Source: Alkalihalobacillus sp. AL-G
GTDB taxonomy: Bacteria > Bacillota > Bacilli > Bacillales > Fictibacillaceae
Direction of reading: 5' to 3'
Length of the DNA: 64,000 bases
Assembly: GCF_030643805.1 (NCBI RefSeq)
Contig: NZ_CP094656.1
Coordinates: forward strand, 558,001 to 622,000
Numbering within the stretch: the first letter of the stretch is position 1; the number at the start of each line of letters is the position of its first letter. Shown here in pieces: positions 28,564-37,256 of the stretch. Position numbers and translations under genes: made by a program. A model generated the notes under the pieces. The model had not been told where the DNA came from, made no database searches, and saw only the letters and a program-made list of their open reading frames with translations.

Positions 28564-28601
28564 AACCACTTTCCTTGCGAGACGAGGGAAGTGGTTTTTT
28601 T
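28564..28601 (+). terminator. riboswitch expression-platform terminator
   Basis: AACCACTTTCC (28564-28574) pairs with GGGAAGTGGTT (28586-28596) around TTGCGAGACGA, followed by a run of T. Its 5' arm is complementary to the 3' strand of riboswitch P1, the usual mutually exclusive arrangement. Confidence 0.9.
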
Positions 28602-28758
28602 CATGTTGGCGGGAAGTTTTTTTCTAATCGGAAGATTTACGGTTGTAAATCGATCAGTACTGGATATTTACGGGTCTTCAAGTGCATAAAGCGGTGCTAA
28701 TTTACCCGGTTGGTCCTATTTTTGGATTTAGGTAGTATTTTTCTAGATGAAATTATCC

Positions 28759-28838
28759 AAATACATGTCTAACTACGGAAATACATGTCTAACTCCAGAA
28801 ATACATGTCTAACTTCGGAAATACATGTCTAATCAGGA
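28759..28838 (+). repeat. 20-bp tandem repeat, four copies (locus A)
   Basis: ATACATGTCTAACT recurs at 28761, 28781, 28801 and 28821 (the last one ends AATC), with a 6-nt variable spacer (ACGGAA, CCAGAA, TCGGAA). The unit contains the palindrome ACATGT. The same repeat occurs at 56161-56254. It separates the TPP riboswitch terminator from tenA, in a 330-bp stretch with no gene. Confidence 0.9.
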
Positions 28839-28929
28839 AAAACTGCACGAACCCGACTACCCGGAATGACTCCACCGAAACAAACTGACCTGTCGAAAGT
28901 GGATCGTACTAAAAAAAGGAGATGATCAG

Positions 28930-29625
28930 ATGTTGTTTTCACAGGAACTTAGGAAAGAAGCGGATCAGATTTGGGAGGCAAGCTTTCAACATCCATTCGT
29001 AAAAGGAATTGCGGACGGGACACTGCCACCAGAAAACTTCCGTTATTACGTGCTTCAGGATGCTTATTACTTATCTCATTTTGCAAAAATTCAAGCGTAC
29101 GGTGCGGTGAAGGCTGCGGACCTACAAACAACATCGCGGATGGCTGCACATTCCCTTGGAACATACGAAGCAGAGCTTTCACTGCACGAGAATTTTTCAA
29201 AACGACTCGGAATAACAGCGGAAGAACGGACAAACTTTAAACCAGCACCAACCGCTTACGCCTACACATCTCACATGTACCGGGCAGCAAATCTCGGACA
29301 CCTTGGTGACATTATTGCAGCGATTTTACCGTGTTATTGGCTTTACTACGAAATCGGCGAACGCTTGAAAAATGCATCTCCAAAAGAGCCGATCTACCAA
29401 GAGTGGATTGCTGCATATGGAGGGGAGTGGTTCCGCGAGTTAGTTGAAGAACAGATTAAACGCCTGGATAAAATCGCAGATACAGTAACAGAAGAAGATC
29501 GTGAACGAATGAAAGAGCACTTCATCATCAGTAGTCAGTATGAACTGGAATTTTGGGAAATGGCCTATACGCTTGAGGCTTGGCCATTCAGCCTGAATCC
29601 AGCGCTGACTCCCGAGAAGGCTTAA
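28930..29625 (+). CDS. tenA: thiaminase II / aminopyrimidine aminohydrolase TenA
   Basis: A 231-residue protein with TenA active-site residues: Asp44 in LQDAYYL, Tyr and Glu residues in HMYRAA and QYELEFWEMAY, and catalytic Cys135 in ILPCYWLYYE. TenA deaminates aminomethyl aminopyrimidine from degraded thiamine to HMP, which feeds thiamine synthesis. It is the first gene behind the TPP riboswitch, and AAAGGAG precedes the ATG. It is followed directly by an uptake system for thiamine precursors. Confidence 0.95.
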   Translation: MLFSQELRKEADQIWEASFQHPFVKGIADGTLPPENFRYYVLQDAYYLSHFAKIQAYGAVKAADLQTTSRMAAHSLGTYEAELSLHENFSKRLGITAEERTNFKPAPTAYAYTSHMYRAANLGHLGDIIAAILPCYWLYYEIGERLKNASPKEPIYQEWIAAYGGEWFRELVEEQIKRLDKIADTVTEEDRERMKEHFIISSQYELEFWEMAYTLEAWPFSLNPALTPEKA

Positions 29626-29644
29626 ACGAAAGGAGCAATCATTC

Positions 29645-30226
29645 ATGTCAAAAGGACTGAAATTAACCGACGTATTAGTTACCATTGTTATTGCAATCGT
29701 ATTTGGAATCATCTACAAGCTTTGGGGGCCGCTTTATGCTTTTGTAAAACCGTTCGGACTTCAGCTTGATCAGCTCATTTACGGCATGTGGTTCATCGCC
29801 GCAACTGTAGCCTTTCTTATCATCCGAAAACCGGGTGTGGCATTTCTCGCCGAATTCGCTGCAGCTTCAGGGGAGTTTTTAATGGGATCGGAATGGGGGC
29901 TTCAAGTACTCATGTCCGGGGTCGTACAGGGACTTTTTGCAGAATTCATCTTCATGGCGTTCCGATATAAGCGTTTCGATATCATGATTGTATCCCTCGC
30001 TGCAATTGGTTCAGCGATCGGCTCACTCATTATGGATTATTACAACGGATATATTGGTGACTTGGCGCTTTGGAATCTCAGCTTGTTGGTCGGATTCCGT
30101 TTTATCGGATCGATCTTAATCGCCGGGGTCGGTGCATATTATCTAGTTAAAGCGCTTGAGGCGACAGGTGTAACAAGCTTGGTCCGACCGACAACAAAAC
30201 AGGATTATGATGCGCTTGATCAGTAG
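29645..30226 (+). CDS. ykoE: ECF transporter S component YkoE (HMP/thiamine precursor)
   Basis: A 193-residue membrane protein with about six helices and the YkoE hallmarks: LTDVLVTIVIAIVFGIIYKLWGPLY, YGMWFIAATVAFLIIRKPGVAFLAEFAAASGEFLMGSEWG, and VQGLFAEFIFMAFRYKR. It is the substrate-binding subunit of an energy-coupling factor transporter for hydroxymethylpyrimidine or related thiamine fragments. It sits between tenA and its ATPase and T-component. Confidence 0.93.
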   Translation: MSKGLKLTDVLVTIVIAIVFGIIYKLWGPLYAFVKPFGLQLDQLIYGMWFIAATVAFLIIRKPGVAFLAEFAAASGEFLMGSEWGLQVLMSGVVQGLFAEFIFMAFRYKRFDIMIVSLAAIGSAIGSLIMDYYNGYIGDLALWNLSLLVGFRFIGSILIAGVGAYYLVKALEATGVTSLVRPTTKQDYDALDQ

Positions 30227-30238
30227 TGAGGTGATCCA

Positions 30239-31687
30239 ATGACGAAATTTGCGGCCAGTGTGAAAAACTTGAGGCTGACGTATCCTGGCGATCAAGAATT
30301 AAGATTCAAGGATTTATCGATTTCCTTTAAAAAAGGTGAGAAGGTGCTGCTGTTAGGACCTTCCGGTTGTGGGAAGTCGACGTTTCTTCAGGTTCTATCT
30401 GGACTGATTCCAAATTCAATCGAGGTGCCGGTAAAAGCAGAGGAGATTATGCTGCCCGATTCGTGGGGCTATGTATTTCAGGATCCGGACACACAATTTT
30501 GCATGCCGTATGTCGATGAGGAAATCGCCTTTGTGCTCGAAAATTTACGTATTCCACGAGAAAAGATGCCCGAGCGAATTCGTACTCTTTTAGCAGAAGT
30601 TGGCTTAGAATTTGAAGACATCCATACGAGCATTCAAACCCTATCAGGAGGGATGAAGCAACGCCTGGCGATTGCATCGGTGCTTGCCCTTGACCCGGAT
30701 GTCCTGTTTTTGGATGAACCGACGGCGATGCTGGATCCACAAGGCACAACAGCGATTTGGGATACGGTGAAAAAGGTGGGCGAGGACAAAACTCTGATTA
30801 TCGTGGAACACAAGCTGGATCACGTTCTCGACATGGTCGACCGTATAGTTTTATTCAATACGGAAGGTGAGATTATTGCTGACGGGAAAAAAGATTACAT
30901 TCTTTCACATTATAAAAAAACGTTAAAGGAACTAGGTGTCTGGTATCCCGGTGTTTGGGTGGATTACTTGCATTCAAATCCCAGACGGGCGGTTTATGAA
31001 CGGAAGGCAGAACAAATAATTGAACTGAACGATTTTAAAGGGTTACGGAAAAAATCATCGGCGATTACCGTTCCAGCCGCAAGTATTGCTTCAGGTGAAT
31101 GGATTGCGATAACAGGTACGAATGGAGCAGGAAAATCTACGCTGCTGCTTTCGCTCATGCAGTTTTTAAAGACGAAAGGATCTTATACGCTTTTCGGGAA
31201 TTCGGTGAAAAAAGCAGCTCAAGTAACGGAACATCTTACGTACGTGTTTCAAAATCCGGAGTTCCAGTTTGTGACCAATTCCGTCTATGATGAGGTCGCC
31301 TATGCGCTTAGGCTCGACAAGATGGATGAAAAGATGATCACCGAGGAGGTCAACGAACGCCTTGATTGTTTTGGATTGAGTAGGCTCCGTAAACATCATC
31401 CTTACCAGCTGTCAATCGGACAAAAACGGAGGCTAAGTGTTGCCGCATCCATTATAAAAAGTCAGCCGGTGCTCTTGCTAGATGAACCGACGTTCGGGCA
31501 GGACTCTAAGAACACGTTCGCGTTACTGGAGTTGCTTGAGGGATATCGTGAAAAGGGGACGACGATTTTGATGGTGACCCATGATGAAATGATTGCCCGG
31601 CATTTTGCCACCCGTGTTTGGAAGATTGAGAGCGGTCAGCTGATGAACGACTCGTTCAACGTAGAAAAAGAATTGGTCAACGCTTAG
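30239..31687 (+). CDS. ykoD: ECF transporter duplicated ATPase YkoD
   Basis: A 482-residue fusion of two ABC ATPase domains. The first has Walker A GPSGCGKST, signature LSGGMKQR and Walker B VLFLDEPTA. The second has Walker A GTNGAGKST, signature LSIGQKRR and Walker B VLLLDEPTF. This double A-component energises YkoE together with YkoC. The start ATG 30239 lies 12 bp after the ykoE stop with GAGGTGA upstream. Confidence 0.93.
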   Translation: MTKFAASVKNLRLTYPGDQELRFKDLSISFKKGEKVLLLGPSGCGKSTFLQVLSGLIPNSIEVPVKAEEIMLPDSWGYVFQDPDTQFCMPYVDEEIAFVLENLRIPREKMPERIRTLLAEVGLEFEDIHTSIQTLSGGMKQRLAIASVLALDPDVLFLDEPTAMLDPQGTTAIWDTVKKVGEDKTLIIVEHKLDHVLDMVDRIVLFNTEGEIIADGKKDYILSHYKKTLKELGVWYPGVWVDYLHSNPRRAVYERKAEQIIELNDFKGLRKKSSAITVPAASIASGEWIAITGTNGAGKSTLLLSLMQFLKTKGSYTLFGNSVKKAAQVTEHLTYVFQNPEFQFVTNSVYDEVAYALRLDKMDEKMITEEVNERLDCFGLSRLRKHHPYQLSIGQKRRLSVAASIIKSQPVLLLDEPTFGQDSKNTFALLELLEGYREKGTTILMVTHDEMIARHFATRVWKIESGQLMNDSFNVEKELVNA

Positions 31688-31699
31688 GGGTGGCATAGA

Positions 31700-32497
31700 A
31701 TGAACCTTGATTTTACACATAAAAAGACGTGGCTATACCGGATCAACCCGAGCTTGAAGCTTTTTGTCATGGTACTCTTGTTTATCGGTGTACTGCTCGT
31801 CCATCAGCTGAACTTGATCCTTTATATCACCGTTGCAGCTTTGCTGTTACTTGTCCTGTTTTCAGGACATCCGCCTAAACGTCTTGCATTGTTATCGATT
31901 CCGTTCATCGTTGTTTTCGTGTCAACAGCGTCATCGATGATCCTATTTGGAAAAGGGGAGACGACGTGGTTCAAATGGGGTCTGATCCATATTACCGAAG
32001 AGAGCTTTTATCGCGGAATTCATATCGGGTTCCGGGCACTTGTTTATGCGGCACTCGGATTGATGTTTGCTTTGACCACTCGGCCGGTTTTTCTGTTCTA
32101 TTCGCTCATGCAGCAAATGAAGTTGAGTCCAAAATATGCTTATAGCTTTATGGCTGGATTTCGGTTGATTCCAATCATGTTTGAAGAGTTCCAGACGATT
32201 CGCAATGCGATGATTGTACGTGGCGTTCAACAACAAAAAGGAATTCGGAGCTTTTATTTTAAGCTGAAGTCGTATTCGATTCCGCTCTTGTCCCAAAGCA
32301 TCAGGCGGGCACATCGGATCGCAGTTTCGATGGAAGCGAAGCGTTTTTCAGAAGTGAAGGAGCGGACGTATTACTACAAAATAGGGTTCTCGCTGTTTGA
32401 TGTGCTGTTTATTGTAAGTCTCGCCGCATTGATCACCGCATCATTCATGTTGGCCGAACTCGCCCCAATCTTTCCAACATGGGACGTCCGCCATTAA
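31700..32497 (+). CDS. ykoC: ECF transporter transmembrane component YkoC (EcfT)
   Basis: A 265-residue EcfT-family membrane protein with N-terminal helices (FVMVLLFIGVLLVHQLNLILYITVAALLLLVLF). The coupling helices carry the Ala-Arg-Gly-type motif AMIVRGVQQQKG, and a later RRAHRIAVSMEAKRFSE holds the second coupling motif. It links the YkoD ATPases to YkoE. A perfect inverted repeat follows its stop codon. Confidence 0.92.
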   Translation: MNLDFTHKKTWLYRINPSLKLFVMVLLFIGVLLVHQLNLILYITVAALLLLVLFSGHPPKRLALLSIPFIVVFVSTASSMILFGKGETTWFKWGLIHITEESFYRGIHIGFRALVYAALGLMFALTTRPVFLFYSLMQQMKLSPKYAYSFMAGFRLIPIMFEEFQTIRNAMIVRGVQQQKGIRSFYFKLKSYSIPLLSQSIRRAHRIAVSMEAKRFSEVKERTYYYKIGFSLFDVLFIVSLAALITASFMLAELAPIFPTWDVRH

Positions 32498-32522
32498 TCG
32501 ACAAGTGCCTGTCACTTGTCGA
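32498..32522 (+). repeat. perfect 10-bp inverted repeat between ykoC and tenI
   Basis: TCGACAAGTG (32498-32507) and CACTTGTCGA (32513-32522) flank CCTGT. There is no T run, so it is not a standard terminator. It may be an mRNA processing/stability hairpin or a small dispersed repeat. Confidence 0.7.
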
Positions 32523-32541
32523 ATGAGAGAGAGGTGCTGTG

Positions 32542-33153
32542 ATGGAGTTGCATGCTATATCCACAGGTAAGCAGTCGGTTGAAGAATTTGTGGAAATTGC
32601 TTCAGGTATCCATCCCTATATCGATGCGATTCATATTCGTGAAAAGCAGCGGACGGCAAAGGAAATCATCGCCATTATCGAAAAATTAATGTCCAGACAG
32701 GTTCCACTCCAAAAAATCATCGTCAATGACCGGGTCGATGTTGCGTTCGCCACCGGGACGAGAGGAGTACAGCTTGCACACCATAGTATCGATGTGGGGA
32801 CAGTTCGGCGTACGTTCCCTGGCCTGGCTATCGGTTGTTCGATCCATTCACCTGGTGAATTGGAAAAGGCCGAGCAGGATGGAGCCGATTATCTCATCTT
32901 TGGTCACATTTTTACGACGGAATCAAAGCCTGGACTTGCTCCACGCGGCTTAACGAATTTACAAACAATCGCACAAGCTAGCAAACTACCAGTCATTGCA
33001 ATCGGCGGTATCCATCCTGACAATGTAGAACAAGTACTCGATGCCGGGGCAAGCGGAATCGCGGTCATGTCGGGAATCTTTGAAGCAAGTGATCCATTGA
33101 AGGCAGCGTACGACTATTATTCTAGGGTGAAAGGTCGGGATTCCCCTCAATGA
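32542..33153 (+). CDS. tenI: thiazole tautomerase TenI
   Basis: A protein of about 203 residues with a ThiE-like TIM barrel. It carries the catalytic His in LIFGHIFTTESKPG, where ThiE has a GPxxPT-type loop; this marks TenI, which aromatises the ThiG product carboxythiazole phosphate. Phosphate-binding loops are AIGGIHPDN and GIAVMSGIF. Its position before thiO matches the B. subtilis operon. The start is GTG 32539 or ATG 32542. Confidence 0.9.
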   Translation: MELHAISTGKQSVEEFVEIASGIHPYIDAIHIREKQRTAKEIIAIIEKLMSRQVPLQKIIVNDRVDVAFATGTRGVQLAHHSIDVGTVRRTFPGLAIGCSIHSPGELEKAEQDGADYLIFGHIFTTESKPGLAPRGLTNLQTIAQASKLPVIAIGGIHPDNVEQVLDAGASGIAVMSGIFEASDPLKAAYDYYSRVKGRDSPQ

Positions 33154-33312
33154 ATCTCCAGCTCGTCCCGTAACCTGATAGTGGATTTGCTAATGCAAAT
33201 CCAACCGATTAAAAGAACAATAGTCCTCTTTCGTGCTGGCAAACTTCAAGAAATGCACAAATAGGGAAAGAAACATTAGATAGAATGTACTAACACACTT
33301 AGGAGGTGCTGA

Positions 33313-34449
33313 ATGCGAAACCACTTTGACGTGATAATCATTGGCGCAGGTGTGATTGGAAGTTCGATCGCTTTTAACCTTGTGAAACAGGGTCGATCCG
33401 TTCTCGTCCTTGAAAAAGGAAGGATCGCCAGTCAATCCTCAAGTGCGGCTGCGGGAATGTTAGGGGCACAAACTGAGCTGGAGAACGACAGTCCATTGTT
33501 CCGTCTGGCAAGAGAGAGCAGAGGCATGTTTCCTGATTTGGCTCTTGAATTGAAAGATTTAACTGGCATCGACATCGAACTTTACCAGAACGGTATGTTG
33601 AAAGTGGCACGCTCAGAGGAGGAGGCATCGGAGTTTCAAAGGTTCATAGCATTGCAACAAAAACTCGGGGAAGAAGCGTCATGGATCGACCCGTATGAAT
33701 TACAACAACGAGAACCACTTCTTGAAAAAAAACTTTACGGTGCGATGTCCATTCCAAACGATGGGAATGTATCAGCTCCCAATCTAACAAAAGCTTTATC
33801 AGCTGCTGCCATGACATCTGGTGCGGAAATTAAGGAATTTACCGAGGTGTCAGAGTTTGTAACAGACGGTAACGGCATTACAGGAGTCATCACAACTACA
33901 CAGGAAGCCTATCACGCGGATCGAGTAATTGTAGCAGGTGGTGCTTGGAGTCGTCGACTTTTAAAAGATGCAGGGCATGAACTTGACACCTATCCTGTAA
34001 AAGGGGAATGCTTTTCAGTCAAAACCGAAAAGCCGATCGTAAACGCGACGATTTTTTCAAAGGGTTGCTATATCGTTCCGAAATCGGGAGGCCGGCTGAT
34101 CATTGGCGCAACCGAAAAAGCCCATTCTTTCGATCAAAAGGTTTCACTCGAAAGTATCGCAGCCATGATGGGACGTGCAACCGAGCTGATCCCAGCTCTG
34201 AATCAAGCAGAGTGGGATGACGCGTGGGCAGGCATACGCCCACAAACAAAGGATGGCCTTCCTTACTTGGGAGTGCACCCGGAAATCAACGGGTTGTTCA
34301 TTGCGACCGGCCATTATCGGAACGGAATTTTACTGGCACCAATCACAGGAAAGTTGATGGCTGATCTGGTCGAGGGTATCGGGATGAACAAAGATTGGGC
34401 TACGGCATTTCGTCTCGAACGTAACGTGATAGGAGTTGAAAAACAATGA
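33313..34449 (+). CDS. thiO: glycine oxidase ThiO
   Basis: A 378-residue FAD-dependent amino-acid oxidase: N-terminal DVIIIGAGVIGSSIAFNL dinucleotide motif, QSSSAAAGMLGAQTE, and a C-terminal GLFIATGHYRNGILLAPITG flavin-binding end. It oxidises glycine to the dehydroglycine needed by thiazole synthase in aerobes. AGGAGGTG precedes the ATG. A 160-bp gap after tenI includes a hairpin (TGGATTTGC/GCAAATCCA, 33182-33203). The stop overlaps the thiS start by 4 bp. Confidence 0.94.
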   Translation: MRNHFDVIIIGAGVIGSSIAFNLVKQGRSVLVLEKGRIASQSSSAAAGMLGAQTELENDSPLFRLARESRGMFPDLALELKDLTGIDIELYQNGMLKVARSEEEASEFQRFIALQQKLGEEASWIDPYELQQREPLLEKKLYGAMSIPNDGNVSAPNLTKALSAAAMTSGAEIKEFTEVSEFVTDGNGITGVITTTQEAYHADRVIVAGGAWSRRLLKDAGHELDTYPVKGECFSVKTEKPIVNATIFSKGCYIVPKSGGRLIIGATEKAHSFDQKVSLESIAAMMGRATELIPALNQAEWDDAWAGIRPQTKDGLPYLGVHPEINGLFIATGHYRNGILLAPITGKLMADLVEGIGMNKDWATAFRLERNVIGVEKQ

Positions 34450-34649
34450 GGCTACGCATTAACGGTGACACGGTTGAAGTACCTGATACGGTTGCGACGG
34501 TGTCTGAGCTTGTCGAGTATTTTGAACTGAACAATCGAGTCGTCATGGTTGAGCTGAATGAAAACATTTTAGATAAACAAACCCATCCGGAAGCTAAGGT
34601 GGCGGATGGGGACAAACTTGAGATTGTACAATTTGTAGGAGGCGGTTGA
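34446..34649 (+). CDS. thiS: sulfur carrier protein ThiS
   Basis: A 67-residue ubiquitin-fold protein ending in the required Gly-Gly (VQFVGGG), which is adenylated by ThiF and thiocarboxylated. It begins [14 protein letters not shown] and contains [11 protein letters not shown]. It overlaps thiO by 4 bp and ends 1 bp before thiG. Confidence 0.93.
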   Translation: MRLRINGDTVEVPDTVATVSELVEYFELNNRVVMVELNENILDKQTHPEAKVADGDKLEIVQFVGGG

Positions 34650-34650
34650 T

Positions 34651-35418
34651 ATGTTGAAAATCGGTAGCTTTGAATTTAACTCAAGACTTTTACTCGGTAC
34701 AGGAAAATACCCGGATTTTGATACGCAAAAGAAGGCGGTCGAAGTATCAGATACTGACATTTTAACGTTTACAGTGCGGCGAATGAACATATTCGAACCA
34801 AGTCAACCCAACTTTTTAGAGAAACTTGATCTTGAAAAATATACTCTTTTACCGAATACTGCCGGAGCTAAAACAGCAGAGGAAGCGGTTCGATTCGCAA
34901 AGCTCGCAAAAGCATCTGGACTTTGTGACATGGTAAAAGTTGAAGTGATCGGCTGTCAAAAGACGTTGCTACCGGATCCGATCGAAACCTTAAAAGCGAC
35001 AGAAGAGCTTTTAAAAGAAGGATTCATAGTTCTTCCGTATACGTCTGATGATGTTTTGCTCGCTAGAAGATTAGAAGAGCTTGGTGCACATGCGGTTATG
35101 CCAGGTGCCTCTCCGATTGGTTCTGGACAAGGAATCATCAATCCGTTGAACTTGAGTTTTATTATCGAACAGGCGAATGTACCTGTCATTGTCGATGCTG
35201 GGATCGGTTCACCTGCAGACGCAGCGATTGCGATGGAGCTTGGGGCAGATGGTGTTTTACTAAACACAGCAGTTTCAGCGGCTGAAGATCCAGTGAAGAT
35301 GGCTGAAGCAATGAAACTGGCGATTGAAGCAGGGAGACTCGGGTTTGAGGCAGGTCGAATTCCGAAAAAGCGCTATGCGACCGCAAGTAGTCCAGCGGAA
35401 GGCTTGAGCATCGGTTAA
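34651..35418 (+). CDS. thiG: thiazole synthase ThiG
   Basis: A 255-residue TIM-barrel enzyme. Lys96 (MVKVEVIG) is the Schiff-base lysine for deoxyxylulose 5-phosphate. [15 protein letters not shown] and [16 protein letters not shown] are family blocks. It builds the thiazole from DXP, dehydroglycine and ThiS thiocarboxylate. Its stop overlaps thiF by 1 bp. Confidence 0.96.
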   Translation: MLKIGSFEFNSRLLLGTGKYPDFDTQKKAVEVSDTDILTFTVRRMNIFEPSQPNFLEKLDLEKYTLLPNTAGAKTAEEAVRFAKLAKASGLCDMVKVEVIGCQKTLLPDPIETLKATEELLKEGFIVLPYTSDDVLLARRLEELGAHAVMPGASPIGSGQGIINPLNLSFIIEQANVPVIVDAGIGSPADAAIAMELGADGVLLNTAVSAAEDPVKMAEAMKLAIEAGRLGFEAGRIPKKRYATASSPAEGLSIG

Positions 35419-36434
35419 TGGACCGCTATTCAAGACAAACGCTATTTGCTCCGATAGGTAAAACCGGACAGCAAAAACTCTGGGAAAAGCATGTACTCAT
35501 GATTGGAGCAGGAGCCCTCGGAACAGGCAATGCAGAAGCACTCGTCCGCGCTGGTATCGGACAACTGACGATCGTTGACAGGGATTATGTCGAGTGGAGC
35601 AATCTTCAACGCCAGCAGCTTTACAGTGAGGAAGACGCCGGAAATCGAATTCCGAAAGCAGTGGCAGCGAGAGAACGTTTAGCTCAAATCAATTCAAATG
35701 TTGAAATCAGAGATCACGTTCTCGATGCTACTCCACAGGAACTTGAGCGGCTTATAGACAATGTCGACCTAATTATCGATGCGACCGATAACTTTGATAC
35801 AAGGTTGTTGATCAATGATATTGCACAAAAGTATAGCATTCCATGGATTTACGGGGCATGTGTCGGGAGTTACGGGATCAGTTATACGATTGTGCCTGGA
35901 GAAACACCTTGTCTCAATTGTTTGCTGGAAACCGTTCCGATTGGGGGAGCAACGTGTGACACGGCGGGAATCATCAGTCCGGCCGTACAAATGGTCGTCG
36001 CCTATCAATCGGCTGAGGCTTTGAAAATTTTAGTTGAGGATTGGAGTTCGCTCCGCCGTAAGCTCATTTCCTTTGATCTATGGGCAAATCAGCATACCGC
36101 AATCGACATAACGAAGGCGAGAAAGGAAGATTGCCCATCTTGCGGCAAGAACCCGATCTATCCATTTTTATCGTATGAAAATCAAACGAAAACAGCGGTT
36201 CTTTGTGGACGGGATACGGTCCAGATCCGGCCTGCCGATCGACAATCAAGAGACTTGGACGAATTAGAAAAAGTGCTTTCGACTCAAAATGGAACGCTTG
36301 AAAAAAATCCGTATTTATTGTCCTTCACAACCGGAGAGCATCGCCTTGTCATTTTTAAAGATGGACGTGTGCTCGTTCACGGCACAAAAGACATTACGGA
36401 AGCCAAAACGCTTTACCACCGATTTCTTGGCTAA
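35418..36434 (+). CDS. thiF: ThiS adenylyltransferase ThiF
   Basis: A 338-residue E1-like enzyme with ATP-binding MIGAGALGTGNAEALVRAGIG, the RQQLYSEEDAG segment, and the zinc-binding cysteines CLNC and CPSC. The GGATCDTAGII region carries the sulfur-relay cysteine position. A C-terminal extension of about 80 residues beyond the catalytic core is present, as in other Bacillus ThiF/MoeB proteins. It activates the ThiS C-terminus. Confidence 0.92.
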   Translation: MDRYSRQTLFAPIGKTGQQKLWEKHVLMIGAGALGTGNAEALVRAGIGQLTIVDRDYVEWSNLQRQQLYSEEDAGNRIPKAVAARERLAQINSNVEIRDHVLDATPQELERLIDNVDLIIDATDNFDTRLLINDIAQKYSIPWIYGACVGSYGISYTIVPGETPCLNCLLETVPIGGATCDTAGIISPAVQMVVAYQSAEALKILVEDWSSLRRKLISFDLWANQHTAIDITKARKEDCPSCGKNPIYPFLSYENQTKTAVLCGRDTVQIRPADRQSRDLDELEKVLSTQNGTLEKNPYLLSFTTGEHRLVIFKDGRVLVHGTKDITEAKTLYHRFLG

Positions 36435-36449
36435 AGGGAGGTGCACAAA

Positions 36450-37256
36450 ATGACGTATAAAGCATTAACAATCGCAGGCTCTGATAGTGGAGGCGGTGCA
36501 GGTATCCAGGCCGATTTGAAAACATTCCAGGAGCTCGATGTATATGGGATGTCGGTGATTACCGCACTTACAGCACAAAACACACTTGGCGTTCAGGGTG
36601 TTCATCCGGTTCCAGTAGAATTTGTAAGTGAGCAGCTTCAGTCGATAGCGGATGACTTGGAGCCAGATGCACTCAAGACTGGCATGCTTTTTAGCGCCGA
36701 AATCATTGAGACGGTTGCCAACCATGTAAAAAAACATAAGTGGACAAGGCTGATTGTCGATCCTGTAATGATCGCGAAAGGTGGGGCATCACTTCTACAA
36801 CAAGAAGCGGTTAAAGCCCTCCAGGAAAAACTCTTACCCTCAGCGTATGTCGTTACGCCGAATATACCAGAAGCAGAGGTGTTGACCGGAGTTGTGATCC
36901 AATCGGAAGAAGACCGTAAAAAGGCAGCGATCAAGCTTTATCAGATGGGTGCTGAACATGTTGTCATAAAAGGCGGACATAATGAGGATAAGGCAGTTTC
37001 AGTCGACCTTCATTACGATGGCAGCCAATTTCACACATTTAAAGGGCGCCGATTTGAGACGAAGCATACACATGGAACTGGATGTACGTTTGCTGCTGTT
37101 ATAACGGCGGAAGTAGCGAAAGGACACTCGGTACAAGCTGCGATTGGAACCGCAAAGGAGTTCATTACAGCTGCAATCGAGAATGAGCTCGGCATCGGGT
37201 CAGGTCACGGACCGACGAACCACTGGGCGTATCGGAAGGCAGGTGTTCGAACATGA
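36450..37256 (+). CDS. thiD: HMP/HMP-phosphate kinase ThiD
   Basis: A protein of about 268 residues in the ribokinase superfamily: TIAGSDSGGGAGIQADLKTF at the substrate site, VVTPNIPEAEVLTG, VIKGGH, and the catalytic THGTGCTFAA anion hole. It phosphorylates hydroxymethylpyrimidine twice. ATG 36450 is 8 nt from GGGAGGT, so the GTG at 36441 is unlikely to be the start. The 3' end overlaps thiE by 4 bp. Confidence 0.95.
   Translation: MTYKALTIAGSDSGGGAGIQADLKTFQELDVYGMSVITALTAQNTLGVQGVHPVPVEFVSEQLQSIADDLEPDALKTGMLFSAEIIETVANHVKKHKWTRLIVDPVMIAKGGASLLQQEAVKALQEKLLPSAYVVTPNIPEAEVLTGVVIQSEEDRKKAAIKLYQMGAEHVVIKGGHNEDKAVSVDLHYDGSQFHTFKGRRFETKHTHGTGCTFAAVITAEVAKGHSVQAAIGTAKEFITAAIENELGIGSGHGPTNHWAYRKAGVRT

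Noticed and set aside
28759-28838. CRISPR array
   Set aside because: Units are only 20 bp with 6-nt variable parts, far too short for repeat-spacer structure.
33182-33203. Terminator between tenI and thiO
   Set aside because: The 9-bp stem TGGATTTGC/GCAAATCCA is not followed by T residues, so it is at most an RNA hairpin inside the operon.
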